DNA of 64,000 nucleotides from Paracoccaceae bacterium (GTDB lineage: Bacteria > Pseudomonadota > Alphaproteobacteria > Rhodobacterales > Rhodobacteraceae): the NCBI GenBank assembly GCA_024742405.1, contig JANSYP010000006.1, positions 62,001 through 126,000 on the forward strand. Reading direction: 5' to 3'. Below, piece after piece: positions 54,084 to 63,132 of the stretch (position 1 is its first letter; each line of letters starts with the position of its first letter). The notes beneath the pieces are model-generated. The model saw nothing but the letters and a program-made list of their open reading frames with translations. It was not told the origin of the DNA and did not search any database. The position numbers were made by a program, and so were the translations under genes.

Positions 54084-55039
54084 AGCTCTACGCAACCCTG
54101 ATCGCGACGGCCGCGTCATTGGCAGCGTTCGCCCCCGCCACGGCCCAGGAGGTAACCTTCGACAAGCCGATCCGCTTTGTCACGCCCTACCCGCCCGGAG
54201 GTTCGCATTCGCTCCATGCCGGAATCATCACCACGGCGGCCGAGCCGCATTTCAACCAATCCCTGATCTCGGTGATCCGGGCGGGCGGCGGCGGTGCGGT
54301 GGGCGCCACCGAGGTCGCCAACTCTGAGGCCGATGGCTACACGCTTCTGTTCGGCGACCCCACGATCAACTCCCTGAGGCCCCAGGTTGAAGAACTGGCC
54401 TATGGTGTCGAAGACTTCATCCCAGTGGCGCGGATCAATTACAGCCCGGCCATTTTCGTGGCTCGTGCGGACGCACCTTTCGCAACAATGGACGAACTGG
54501 TCGCATACGCCGAGGCCAACCCCGGGGATCTGATCTATAGCTCCGACAATCTCAATGGCTGGACCTACACTGTTTTTGAGCTGCTGAAGGCGCGCACAGG
54601 CGCCGACATGACCGGCGTCGAATATGGCGGCGGCGGACCCGCGGTCGCCCGTCTGCTGGGCGGCGAAACCATGGCCTACGCGGGCGATATCAGCGTTGTC
54701 GGGGAACATATCGAAAGCGGTGACTTGGTGCCGCTCTGCGTGACCGACACCGTCCCGGTGGAGGCGCTGCCCGATGTGCCCACCTGCCCGGATGCGGGCT
54801 ATGACGTCGTGTTCCAGTTCTGGCGCGGTGTCCTGGCGCCCGCCGGTACGCCCGACGAGGTCGTTGTGGCGCTCTCCGACGGGTTCGAGTCCCTAATGGC
54901 CGACGAAGGTTTCTTGAGGTTGATCGGGCGGATCGGCTCTTCGATCCAGTTCGCCGACCATGAGGAGTTCGACGCCCTGCTCACGCAGGAAATCGCCGCC
55001 ATGGCGGATGTGGCAGCCCTAGTGGACGCAAACAACTAA
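54080..55039 (+). CDS. tripartite tricarboxylate transporter substrate-binding protein (TctC)
   Basis: A 319-residue periplasmic protein with signal peptide (YATLIATAASLAAFAPATAQ). Family features: KPIRFVTPYPPGGSHSLHAG at the N-terminus of the mature part, VIRAGGGGAVGATEVANS, and a conserved GGGPAVARLLGG region. The ligand cannot be deduced; the family covers di- and tricarboxylates and other compounds. The ATG overlaps the tctA stop by four bases. Confidence 0.9.
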   Translation: MKLYATLIATAASLAAFAPATAQEVTFDKPIRFVTPYPPGGSHSLHAGIITTAAEPHFNQSLISVIRAGGGGAVGATEVANSEADGYTLLFGDPTINSLRPQVEELAYGVEDFIPVARINYSPAIFVARADAPFATMDELVAYAEANPGDLIYSSDNLNGWTYTVFELLKARTGADMTGVEYGGGGPAVARLLGGETMAYAGDISVVGEHIESGDLVPLCVTDTVPVEALPDVPTCPDAGYDVVFQFWRGVLAPAGTPDEVVVALSDGFESLMADEGFLRLIGRIGSSIQFADHEEFDALLTQEIAAMADVAALVDANN

Positions 55040-55097
55040 GCGAAGCAGGTGGCCGCGGGCGCGACGGGCGCTCGCGGACCTCGACATAAGGCACCCG

Positions 55098-56612
55098 ATG
55101 GCCGATCTGATCCTCCGAAACGTGCTGGCAAAGCTGCCCGACGATGTCGCCGAAGCGCCGAAACGCGTGGACATAACAGTGCGTGGCAATGTGATTGCCG
55201 ATGTCGCTCCCCCGGGAGAATCTGCTCCGGCGGGCGGGGTAGCGCTCGACTGTACAACGCTTTTTGCCGTTCCCGGTTTCATCAACGGGCATCATCACAG
55301 CCACGAAAACTTCCAGAAGGGCCGCTATTCCGGTTTGCCGCTCGAGCTGTGGATGAATCTCGTCCGCCCGCTGAAACCGATCCCGATGACGACCGAGCAG
55401 GTCTATCTACGCACGCTCATAGGGGCGATCGAAGCGCTCCGGTCCGGCACGACGACCATCGTCGACGACATGAATGTCAGCCCGATCCTGCGCCCCAACC
55501 ATGTCGAGGCCGCAATCCGTGCCTATGAGGACATCGGTATCCGGGCGCATCTCGGGATCACGCTGTTTGACCGGCCATTCTATCGCGGTGTGCCCTTCGT
55601 GGACGCGCATTTTCCGCCCGAGCTGCTGGAAGCGCTGTCGGCCACCGAGGCCACCCCGGCCGAAGAGGTGCTCGACTTCGCCGACGGCCTCGCACGGACG
55701 CGCCACCACACGGACAACCGCGTGGCATACATCGCGGCCCCGTCGGCACCGCAGCGCTGTTCAGACGACTTCTTGATGCGCGTGCGCGATATGGCCGACC
55801 GCCATGGCATTCCGGTCATCATCCATGTGCAAGAAACCCGGATGCAGGTGGTCACCGGCTATGAGTTTTACGGCGCGACCATGATCGCGCATCTCTCAGA
55901 ACTGGGGTTTCTGAAGCCCGCAACCTCCATCATCCACGGTGTCTGGGTTAGCCCGACGGACCTGAACCTGATCGCGGCCAGCGGCGCAAGCATCCAGCAC
56001 AACCCCAACAGCAATCTCAAGCTCGGCAGCGGGCTGATGCCTATGCGCGAAATGCTCGACCGCGGTATCAATGTGTCCCTCGGCACCGATGGCTGTGGAT
56101 CCATCGAATCCGTCGACATGCTGCGCGTGATGGCCTCGACGGCCTTGGTTCAGACACTGCACGATCAGGACCACAACGACTGGATCAGGCCTGCGGAGGC
56201 CTTCCATGCCGCGACCGCGGGCGGCGCGAAGGCCCTTGGGCGCGAGGATATCGGGCGCTTGTCGCCTGGCGCCAGAGCCGACATCGCGCTCTACGATACG
56301 CGGTCCATCGCTTTCACCCCTCTTAACAACGCTGTCCAGCAATTGACCCTTGCCGAGACGGGGCGCGCCTTGCGGCACCTTCTGATCGATGGGGAGTTTG
56401 TCATACGCGACGGCGCCCTGACCCGCATCGACGAAGCCGCGATCCTGGAGCGGATCCATGAGGAAGCTGCGATCCTGGAACCTGAGATCGCCGCGTCCGA
56501 GGCCGAAGTGACCGCCCTACGGGCGCCTTACGAAGCGATCTATCGCCAATGCTGCGAAACGCCGATCCCGGCCGATATCCTGCCGGCAAAGCTCCCAAGG
56601 CCACCGCCGTGA
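55098..56612 (+). CDS. amidohydrolase, ATZ/TRZ (cytosine deaminase-like) family, copy 1
   Basis: A 504-residue metal-dependent hydrolase. Metal motif near the N-terminus: PGFINGHHHSHENFQKGRY. The later His is in PVIIHVQETRM, another in SIIHGVWVSPTDLNLIAAS, and the catalytic Asp region is NVSLGTDGCGSIESVDMLR. This places it among AtzA/TrzN/chlorohydrolase-like enzymes that hydrolyse C-N or C-Cl bonds in heterocycles. The substrate is not deducible. It starts 58 bases after tctC and is followed by a TRAP transporter; a related enzyme is encoded at 60337-61854. Confidence 0.88.
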   Translation: MADLILRNVLAKLPDDVAEAPKRVDITVRGNVIADVAPPGESAPAGGVALDCTTLFAVPGFINGHHHSHENFQKGRYSGLPLELWMNLVRPLKPIPMTTEQVYLRTLIGAIEALRSGTTTIVDDMNVSPILRPNHVEAAIRAYEDIGIRAHLGITLFDRPFYRGVPFVDAHFPPELLEALSATEATPAEEVLDFADGLARTRHHTDNRVAYIAAPSAPQRCSDDFLMRVRDMADRHGIPVIIHVQETRMQVVTGYEFYGATMIAHLSELGFLKPATSIIHGVWVSPTDLNLIAASGASIQHNPNSNLKLGSGLMPMREMLDRGINVSLGTDGCGSIESVDMLRVMASTALVQTLHDQDHNDWIRPAEAFHAATAGGAKALGREDIGRLSPGARADIALYDTRSIAFTPLNNAVQQLTLAETGRALRHLLIDGEFVIRDGALTRIDEAAILERIHEEAAILEPEIAASEAEVTALRAPYEAIYRQCCETPIPADILPAKLPRPPP

Positions 56613-56682
56613 CCTGCAGCTCTTCGACTCAGGTCGCACCCACAACGCTGCACACCATTGTTCATACCAGAAAGGAAAAACG

Positions 56683-57720
56683 ATGAAGCTGATCCTCTCA
56701 ACCGCACTTGCCACCGGAATGGTGATGGCGGGCGCGCCCTCCGTCTCTGCGCAGGCGATGCAGTTCGTGTCGCAAAACCAGGAACAGCGCGCCCAGAACC
56801 CGCCCGAAATGGCAGCGATGGAAGCTCTGTCGGAGGCCGGGTTCGACATCAATCGCAGCGAGTTTCAGGCTCTGAACATCAACCTGGCGGACGGTCTGCG
56901 CCTTGTCAGCACGGGCGCCTTCGACATGGCGACCATCCAGGTGGGCAGCGTCGCCAAGGATGACCCGTTCCTTGAGGGTATCGATCTGATCGGTGTTTCG
57001 ACCAACATGACCGATCTTGCGGCGGCCGTTGAGGCTTACCGGGAGGTATTCAACGCGCGCCTCGGCGAAAAGTTTGGCGTCAAGGCAGTAGCGATCTGGC
57101 CATTCGGACCGCAGGTGTTCCTGTGCAATGCCGACATCAGCTCGCTCGACGATCTCGATGATCTCAAGGTCCGCTCCTTCACGGCCTCCATGTCGACACT
57201 TCTGGAAAATCTGGGTGCCACGCCTGTCACCCTGTCGTTCCCAGAGGTCTATCCTGCCCTCCAGCGCGGCGTCGCGTCCTGCGGAGTGACGTCTCCCACC
57301 TCATCGAATACCGGCAAGTGGCCGGAAGTGACCACGAACCTCTATCCGCTCTCGGTCTCAGGGTCGGTACAGTCTCACATGGTCAGTCTGGACTGGCTCA
57401 ACGAATTGACAGATGAGCAGCGCACGGCGTTCGAAGCGGCTATGGCCGAAATGGAAGCAGCACTTTGGGAAACGGCCATCACGACCAATGGCACGGCGCA
57501 ATCCTGTTCGACCGGCGGCGAGTGCCCCGAAGGCGGCATTTACACGTCCTACGACATGGCGCTGGTCCCTGTGAGCGATGCCGACAAGGCCAAGGTTGCA
57601 GAGATCTCGGTCACGAAGGTTCTGCCGGAATGGGCTGAGAAATGCGAAGCTTCCTATCCTGGCTGCACCGCGATCTGGAATGAAACCGTCGGCGCCGCGC
57701 GCGGACTTGAGATCCAGTAA
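56683..57720 (+). CDS. TRAP transporter substrate-binding protein (DctP-type)
   Basis: A 345-residue periplasmic protein with a signal peptide (MKLILSTALATGMVMAGA). The mature part follows the DctP pattern, with the carboxylate-binding Arg in DLDDLKVRSFTASMSTLLEN and the FPEVYPALQRGVASCGVTSP segment. Two Cys pairs near the C-terminus (SCSTGGEC and CEASYPGC) suggest periplasmic disulfides. The TRAP family imports organic acids using ion gradients. It precedes the dctQ- and dctM-type genes. Confidence 0.9.
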   Translation: MKLILSTALATGMVMAGAPSVSAQAMQFVSQNQEQRAQNPPEMAAMEALSEAGFDINRSEFQALNINLADGLRLVSTGAFDMATIQVGSVAKDDPFLEGIDLIGVSTNMTDLAAAVEAYREVFNARLGEKFGVKAVAIWPFGPQVFLCNADISSLDDLDDLKVRSFTASMSTLLENLGATPVTLSFPEVYPALQRGVASCGVTSPTSSNTGKWPEVTTNLYPLSVSGSVQSHMVSLDWLNELTDEQRTAFEAAMAEMEAALWETAITTNGTAQSCSTGGECPEGGIYTSYDMALVPVSDADKAKVAEISVTKVLPEWAEKCEASYPGCTAIWNETVGAARGLEIQ

Positions 57721-57727
57721 GGCGCAT

Positions 57728-58324
57728 ATGCCCGATCCGCGTATCCTGCGCGCCTTCGAGCATGTCAGTGTCGCGCTCGCGCTCGTCGCGGGCGTGGCCA
57801 TTGCCCTTTTGGCCGTACTGATCACGATCGACATCGTCGGTCGCGACTTCTTTGGCGTGTCGGTGCAGGGCACGGACGAGATCGGCGGCTATGTGCTGGC
57901 CTTTGTCGGGTCGCTCGGCATGGCGCTGACCCTGATGCGGCGCGGGCATCCGCGTATCGATCTGTTCTTTCGTATCTTCCCGCAGGGTCTGCGCAATGGC
58001 CTGAATGCCCTGGCGCAGATCACCATCGCGGGCTTTGCGATCTTCATGGCCTGGCACGCCTGGGGCGAGCTGCAGACCACCTTGCGGTTCGGCGCGATCA
58101 CGAACACGCCGCTCCAGACGCCGCTTTGGGTGCCCCAGGCGATCTGGGTCGCCGGCATGGGGTTTTTCGCGCTGACAGCCTGCCTGACCTCGGCCCATGC
58201 GCTGTATCTGCTCGTGACCGACCCGGCGGCCGTGTCTCGATTTTACGGCTCGCCCACCGTTGACGAGGAGGTCGGCCACTATGTCGATCCGATAGACGTG
58301 GAGCGCACCGATGCTCGGGATTGA
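57728..58324 (+). CDS. TRAP transporter small permease (DctQ-type)
   Basis: A 198-residue membrane protein with four helices, including VSVALALVAGVAIALLAVLI and VGRDFFGVSVQGTDEIGGYV, which is the DctQ signature region. The ATG follows the dctP stop by seven bases, and its 3' end overlaps dctM by 14 bases. It is the small subunit of the TRAP permease. Confidence 0.9.
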   Translation: MPDPRILRAFEHVSVALALVAGVAIALLAVLITIDIVGRDFFGVSVQGTDEIGGYVLAFVGSLGMALTLMRRGHPRIDLFFRIFPQGLRNGLNALAQITIAGFAIFMAWHAWGELQTTLRFGAITNTPLQTPLWVPQAIWVAGMGFFALTACLTSAHALYLLVTDPAAVSRFYGSPTVDEEVGHYVDPIDVERTDARD

Positions 58325-59591
58325 AGGCGCCGCCATCGGCTTTGCGCTGCTGCTGTTTTTGCTCTTTATCGGGCTGCATATCGCGACCTCGCTCTTTCTG
58401 GTCGCGGCGCTCGGGGCGTGGATCTTTTTCGGCGACACGATGATCCGCCCCTTCGGCACGATGATGTGGGGGACGCTCAACAACTTCCTGCTCGTGGCCA
58501 TTCCACTTTTCGTCTTCATGGGCGAAATTCTGGTGCGCGGCGGGGTGACCGAACGGATGTACCGCGCTCTGGCGGACTGGACGAAGCCCCTGCCCGGGGG
58601 TCTGCTGCATACCAACATCGCGGCCTCGACCGTTTTTGCCTCGATCTCCGGCTCCTCCGTGGCGACCGCAGCCACCATCGGTACGGTGGCCTTCCCGACC
58701 TTCCGGCGTCAGAACTATGCCGAGGCCTGGGTCGCGGGCAGTGTTGCCTCGGGCGCCACGCTCGGCATTCTGATACCGCCGTCGATCAACCTAATCATCT
58801 ATGGGGCAGTGACGAACACCTCCATCGGCGCGCTCTTCACCGCCGGGATATTACCGGGCATCATCCTGGCCTCGGCCTTCATGGGCGTGATCATGATCGC
58901 GTGCCTGATCAACCCGAGCATTGCCGGTCGCCCTGAACGCATCGCACCGTGGCGAGACCGCCGAAGGCGCCTGGTCGATCTGGTCCCGCCGCTCGTCATC
59001 TTCATCCTCGTGATGGGGTCGATCTATCTCGGGTTCGCGACCCCGACAGAAGCGGCCGGCGTGGGCGTCATGGCGGCGGTTGCGCTGACGGCCTTCTACG
59101 GCACGCTGAACCTCAAGATGCTGCGCGAGGCGATGCTGTCGGCCGTGACGACCACGGGCATGACTTTGCTCATCCTGATCGCAGCATTTTACCTGAACTT
59201 CATTCTCGGCGTTCTTGGCGTGCCGGCGCAGGTCTCCGGCTTCGTGTCCTCCTTCGACGTGGAGCCGGTGATGATGATCCTGTTACTTGTGCTGCTCTAT
59301 ATGGTGCTGGGGTGTTTTCTCGACGCGCTGGCCATGATGATCGCCACGATCCCGATCATTCTGCCGATCGTCACGCTGATCGGCTATGACAGCATCTGGT
59401 TCGGGATCTTTCTGGTGCTGATGTGCGAACTGGCCCTGATCACTCCGCCGGTGGGGATGAACCTCTATGTCACGCAAAGCGTGCGCGGCCGCGGCGACGT
59501 GGGCACGGTGATCGTCGGAGTTCTGCCATTCGTGCTGTGCATTCTGATCGTCGTCGCCCTGATCACGGTCTTTCCGGGCATCCTGATCTGA
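58311..59591 (+). CDS. TRAP transporter large permease (DctM-type)
   Basis: A 426-residue membrane protein with about 11-12 helices. Family segments: NNFLLVAIPLFVFMGEILVR, ASTVFASISGSSVATAATIG, GATLGILIPPSINLIIYGAV, and GCFLDALAMMIATIPIILPI. It forms the ion-coupled translocation path with DctQ. The stop overlaps the racemase start by one base (TGATG). Confidence 0.93.
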   Translation: MLGIEGAAIGFALLLFLLFIGLHIATSLFLVAALGAWIFFGDTMIRPFGTMMWGTLNNFLLVAIPLFVFMGEILVRGGVTERMYRALADWTKPLPGGLLHTNIAASTVFASISGSSVATAATIGTVAFPTFRRQNYAEAWVAGSVASGATLGILIPPSINLIIYGAVTNTSIGALFTAGILPGIILASAFMGVIMIACLINPSIAGRPERIAPWRDRRRRLVDLVPPLVIFILVMGSIYLGFATPTEAAGVGVMAAVALTAFYGTLNLKMLREAMLSAVTTTGMTLLILIAAFYLNFILGVLGVPAQVSGFVSSFDVEPVMMILLLVLLYMVLGCFLDALAMMIATIPIILPIVTLIGYDSIWFGIFLVLMCELALITPPVGMNLYVTQSVRGRGDVGTVIVGVLPFVLCILIVVALITVFPGILI

Positions 59592-60340
59592 TGGCGACGA
59601 GGCTGCGCATTCTGGCGGTGAACCCGAACACCTCGCAAGAGGTCACGGAGGCCTATCTCCGGGAAGTGCGTCGGATCGCACCAAAGGGGGTGACCATCGA
59701 CGGCGTCACCGGGAAGTTCGGGGCGCGTATCGTCTCGACCAAGGCGGAAAACACCATCGCGGGGCACGCGATGCTGGATCTGATTGCGGAACATGGCGCG
59801 GGGTACGATGGCGTCATCCTGGCGATCTCCTTTGATACCGCGCTGCGCTCTGCCCAGGAGGTCCTGACCGTGCCGGTGGTGGGGGTCACGCAAGCCGCGC
59901 TGGCCGCGGCCGGAGCGCAGAGCGCGGATCTCGGCGTGGTCGTTTTCGGCGACAGCAGCCTGCCGATGTATCAACATGTGATCGATGGCTACGGCGTGCA
60001 CCCTGTCGGCTACGAGAACGTCTGTCTTGGTTCAGCCGAAGCCTATCTTGCGCCCCAGGCCTTGGACCAGGAGGTCGTCGCGGCCTGCAGGCGCCTTGCC
60101 TCGGCGGGCGCCGGTGCAGTCGTGATCTGCGGCACGGTCATCGTCGGGATGGCCGCGCGGCTGCAGGCCGAAGCGGGCGTGCCGCTCTTTGACGGCGCTT
60201 CGGCGCTCGCACTCTGTCTGGACCGTATCCGCGCAGGGGACAGCGGGCCGGTGCGCCCCATCCCGCTTGGAGGGACAACCGGCCTGTCGCCGGAGCTTAC
60301 CGCCCTGCTGCGCGGTGACGGACGGAGCGACTCTGGGTGA
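59591..60340 (+). CDS. hydantoin racemase-like protein (Asp/Glu racemase superfamily)
   Basis: A 249-residue protein. N-terminal signature ILAVNPNTSQEVTEAYLREV matches hydantoin/allantoin racemases. The first catalytic Cys position (usually ACFxDPGL) reads AISFDTALRSAQE, so the Cys is replaced by Ser. The second is present in GAVVICGTVIVGMAARLQ. A two-base racemization may be impaired; it could be a racemase variant, decarboxylase or isomerase. It overlaps dctM by one base and copy 2 of the amidohydrolase by four. Confidence 0.8.
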   Translation: MATRLRILAVNPNTSQEVTEAYLREVRRIAPKGVTIDGVTGKFGARIVSTKAENTIAGHAMLDLIAEHGAGYDGVILAISFDTALRSAQEVLTVPVVGVTQAALAAAGAQSADLGVVVFGDSSLPMYQHVIDGYGVHPVGYENVCLGSAEAYLAPQALDQEVVAACRRLASAGAGAVVICGTVIVGMAARLQAEAGVPLFDGASALALCLDRIRAGDSGPVRPIPLGGTTGLSPELTALLRGDGRSDSG

Positions 60341-61854
60341 GTGCCGCGCCGATCCTCTTTCGCAATGTGCGGTTGCTGGATCTCGATGTCGAATCCGGGA
60401 TGACCCAAACATGCGATCTGGTGGTGAGGGACGGTCGGATTTTCCGAACAGGCTCCGACCTCGCCGCGCCGGATGGTGCACATATCGTCGAGGGGCGCGG
60501 CGACCTGCTGATGCCGGGATTGGTCAACGCGCATTTCCATTCTTCGGTCACGCACATGAAGGGACGGCTGCCCTGCCTGCCGCTCGAAATCTTCATGCTC
60601 TACGAAAGCCCGGCGCTCGAAGCCCTGCGGCCCACACCGCGCGAAGCCTATCTGCGCACGATGTTGGGCTGCATGGAAATGCTGCAGACGGGGACGACAG
60701 CGGTACAGGACGATTGCTTTTTCGTCCCCGAGCCCACCACCGAGATCATCGATGCAGTCTGTCAGGCCTATCTCGACAGCGGTATGCGGGCGACGATCGC
60801 GCTGGATGAGCCGGAGCTTTCAGAGATCGAAAAGCTCCCCTTTCTGGGGACGCTGGTTCCTCCGGAGCTGCGGGAACGACTCTCCCGGCGCCCTCAGACG
60901 GGCAAGGACGATCTGCTCGCGCTCTACGATTATCTGATCGGCACATGGCACGGCGCGCACAACGGCCGGATTCAGGCAGCCGTGTCCTGCTCGGCGCCCC
61001 AGCGCGTGACACCGGACTATTTCGCCGCCCTCGACGCACTCAGCCGCCGCCATAACTTGCCCTTCTTCGCCCATGTCCTGGAGACCAAACTCCAGCGGGT
61101 CCTCGGCATCGAAGAATTCTCCGGCAGGTCGCTGGTGCAGTATATCGAAGATCTGGGCGGTCTGAGCGATCGAATGACGCTGATCCATGGCATTTGGGTC
61201 GACGGGGCCGACCTCGACCTGCTCGCTCACCGAGGCGCGAGCGTCGCGCACAACCCGATCAGCAACCTGCGGCTGGGAAGCGGCGTGATGCCGTTTCGGG
61301 CGATGCGCGACCGGGGCATCTCCGTATGCCTCGGGATAGATGAGGCGATCGCCGACGATGCGGTCAACATGTGGTCTGTCATGAAGACCGCAGGCATGAT
61401 CCACACGCTGACAGGGGACGACTACGCCAGCTGGCCTTCGGCACGCGAGATCCTGACGGCTGCTACGCAAGCTGGCGGACAGGCCATGCGACGCCCCGAC
61501 CTGGGCACGCTGAAGCACGGCGCGCCAGCCGATCTGATCCTCGTCGACCTCTCGACCCTGGCGTTTCTGCCCCTCAACGACCTGCCCCGCCAGTTGGTTC
61601 ATGTCGAACTGGGCCAGTCAGTGCGCCTGACGATGGTCTCAGGCCGGATAGTCATGGACGGCGGGCGGCTCCAAACCGTCGATCAGGAGGCGCTCATGCA
61701 GGAGGCGCGGGAGGTCTTTGCCAACCGCGAGCCCGCGCTGATGGAGGCGGCAGAGCAGATGCGTCCTCTGCTGCCCTACTATGACGCGATGTACCGGCGC
61801 GCCTGTGCCACGGATGTCGGCATGGCCCGCAAACTCGGGGCATGGCCGTCATGA
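60337..61854 (+). CDS. amidohydrolase, ATZ/TRZ (cytosine deaminase-like) family, copy 2
   Basis: A 505-residue paralogue of the enzyme at 55098-56612. Metal motif: PGLVNAHFHSSVTHMKGRL. Later His residues in PFFAHVLETKLQRV and TLIHGIWVDGADLDLLAHRG, and the catalytic Asp in SVCLGIDEAIADDAVNMWS. The GTG start overlaps the racemase stop (GTGA). The replaced residues around the first metal motif and the catalytic region suggest a different substrate from copy 1. It is translationally coupled to the racemase upstream and the deacetylase downstream. Confidence 0.87.
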   Translation: MSAAPILFRNVRLLDLDVESGMTQTCDLVVRDGRIFRTGSDLAAPDGAHIVEGRGDLLMPGLVNAHFHSSVTHMKGRLPCLPLEIFMLYESPALEALRPTPREAYLRTMLGCMEMLQTGTTAVQDDCFFVPEPTTEIIDAVCQAYLDSGMRATIALDEPELSEIEKLPFLGTLVPPELRERLSRRPQTGKDDLLALYDYLIGTWHGAHNGRIQAAVSCSAPQRVTPDYFAALDALSRRHNLPFFAHVLETKLQRVLGIEEFSGRSLVQYIEDLGGLSDRMTLIHGIWVDGADLDLLAHRGASVAHNPISNLRLGSGVMPFRAMRDRGISVCLGIDEAIADDAVNMWSVMKTAGMIHTLTGDDYASWPSAREILTAATQAGGQAMRRPDLGTLKHGAPADLILVDLSTLAFLPLNDLPRQLVHVELGQSVRLTMVSGRIVMDGGRLQTVDQEALMQEAREVFANREPALMEAAEQMRPLLPYYDAMYRRACATDVGMARKLGAWPS

Positions 61855-62741
61855 GCCGTCCCTGGGGCTATTCCGCACTGCCGTCGCGCCCTGCGGCCCG
61901 GTGGCCAAATGGCGCACGGGTTGCCCTGTGGGTGGCGGTGGGCATCGAGGCCTACCGCCCCGACCAGGGCCGCACCGAGGATATCCTGCCCCGCGGTCCG
62001 GCCCCGGACCTCGTCAACGCCGCTTGGCGCGACTACGGCAACCGGGTGGGCGCGTTCCGCCTCTTTGACCGGCTTTCGGCGATCGGCATCCGGCCAGCGG
62101 TTCTGTTGAATACGGATGTCTATGACGAGGCGCCGGACGTCCTTGTGGCGGCACGGGCTGTCGGCGCCGAGATCGTCGCGCACGGTCTTTCGAATTCCGA
62201 CAGTCTGACCGACATGTCCCAGGATGAAGAGAGCGACTATATCGCCGCCTGCCACACACGGATCACTGCACAGGAAGCATCGGCTCCGGCAGGCTGGTCG
62301 AGCCCCTGGCTCCAGCATCGCCCCTCGACGCTCGGCACGCTGAAAGCCACGGGATTCGACTATGTGCTGGACTTCCGGCTCGACGATCAGCCGGTCTGGC
62401 TGACCACACCGTCCGGCCCGCTCCTGTCGATCCCCTATGCGACAGAGCTCAACGACAGCTCCACGATGATCGGGCGGTTCCAAAACCCGACCGATTTCGC
62501 GCAAGGCATCACAGACGAGTTCGAGGAAATGCAGAGTGACGCCGGCGGTCAGCCCGCGGTGATGAGCGTTGTTCTGCACAGCTTCATCTCCGGACAGCCC
62601 TTTCGGCTGCGCCCGATAGCACAGGCGCTGGCGCGGATTGCGGCGCGGTCAGATGAGGTCTGGCTGGCGACACCGCGTGAGATCCACACCGCCGTTCTGA
62701 ACACACCGGAACTCGCGACGGGACAGCACGGTCCGCGATAG
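61851..62741 (+). CDS. polysaccharide deacetylase family protein, PuuE/allantoinase-like
   Basis: A protein of about 296 residues of the NodB-type carbohydrate esterase group, closest to the PuuE-like branch. Features: WPNGARVALWVAVGIEAYRP, the metal His in GAEIVAHGLSNSDSLTDMSQ, FDYVLDFRLDDQPVWLTTPS, and VVLHSFISGQPFRLRPIAQA. PuuE-type enzymes can open the allantoin ring, so this may be an amidohydrolase rather than a sugar deacetylase. I use the ATG at 61851, which overlaps the amidohydrolase stop (ATGA); an ATG at 61842 would add three residues. Confidence 0.8.
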   Translation: MSRPWGYSALPSRPAARWPNGARVALWVAVGIEAYRPDQGRTEDILPRGPAPDLVNAAWRDYGNRVGAFRLFDRLSAIGIRPAVLLNTDVYDEAPDVLVAARAVGAEIVAHGLSNSDSLTDMSQDEESDYIAACHTRITAQEASAPAGWSSPWLQHRPSTLGTLKATGFDYVLDFRLDDQPVWLTTPSGPLLSIPYATELNDSSTMIGRFQNPTDFAQGITDEFEEMQSDAGGQPAVMSVVLHSFISGQPFRLRPIAQALARIAARSDEVWLATPREIHTAVLNTPELATGQHGPR

Positions 62742-62829
62742 AGCTCGGAACTAAATGCAGTTTGACTGCCCATGTGACCAAGGCGCCGGCATGGATCTCG
62801 CCCCGATAGAAACGCCGCGACAGGGTCGG

Positions 62830-63132
62830 TCAGTGCATCCGGTGGTGGAGATCGCTCAGAACCCAGATCGTTCCGCCCACGAGAATGAGCAGCAAAAGCA
62901 CCGTGAACAGGATCAGATCCAGATCCTCTCGTTTTTGGTTGGTCACATCGATATGCAGGAAGAACCGCGCATGCACGATGAGCTGAACCACGGCGCAAAC
63001 GGCGATCACAGCGGCGGCGCGCACTCCCGAATAGAAGCCCGACCACACCACCGCAAACGGGATCGTCGTCAGCACGACCGACAGCACGAAGCCCATGACG
63101 TATCGTCCGTGATCGCTGTATTTGTCCCTCAC
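62830..63132 (-). CDS. cyoD: cytochrome o ubiquinol oxidase subunit IV
   Basis: A 100-residue membrane protein with three helices (MGFVLSVVLTTIPFAVVW; AAAVIAVCAVVQLIVHARFF; LILFTVLLLLILVGGTIWVL), the normal CyoD length and layout, including HARFFLHID. CyoD assists assembly of the bo3-type oxidase. The GTG start at 63132 overlaps the cyoC stop (GTGA). Confidence 0.9.
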   Translation of the reverse strand: MRDKYSDHGRYVMGFVLSVVLTTIPFAVVWSGFYSGVRAAAVIAVCAVVQLIVHARFFLHIDVTNQKREDLDLILFTVLLLLILVGGTIWVLSDLHHRMH

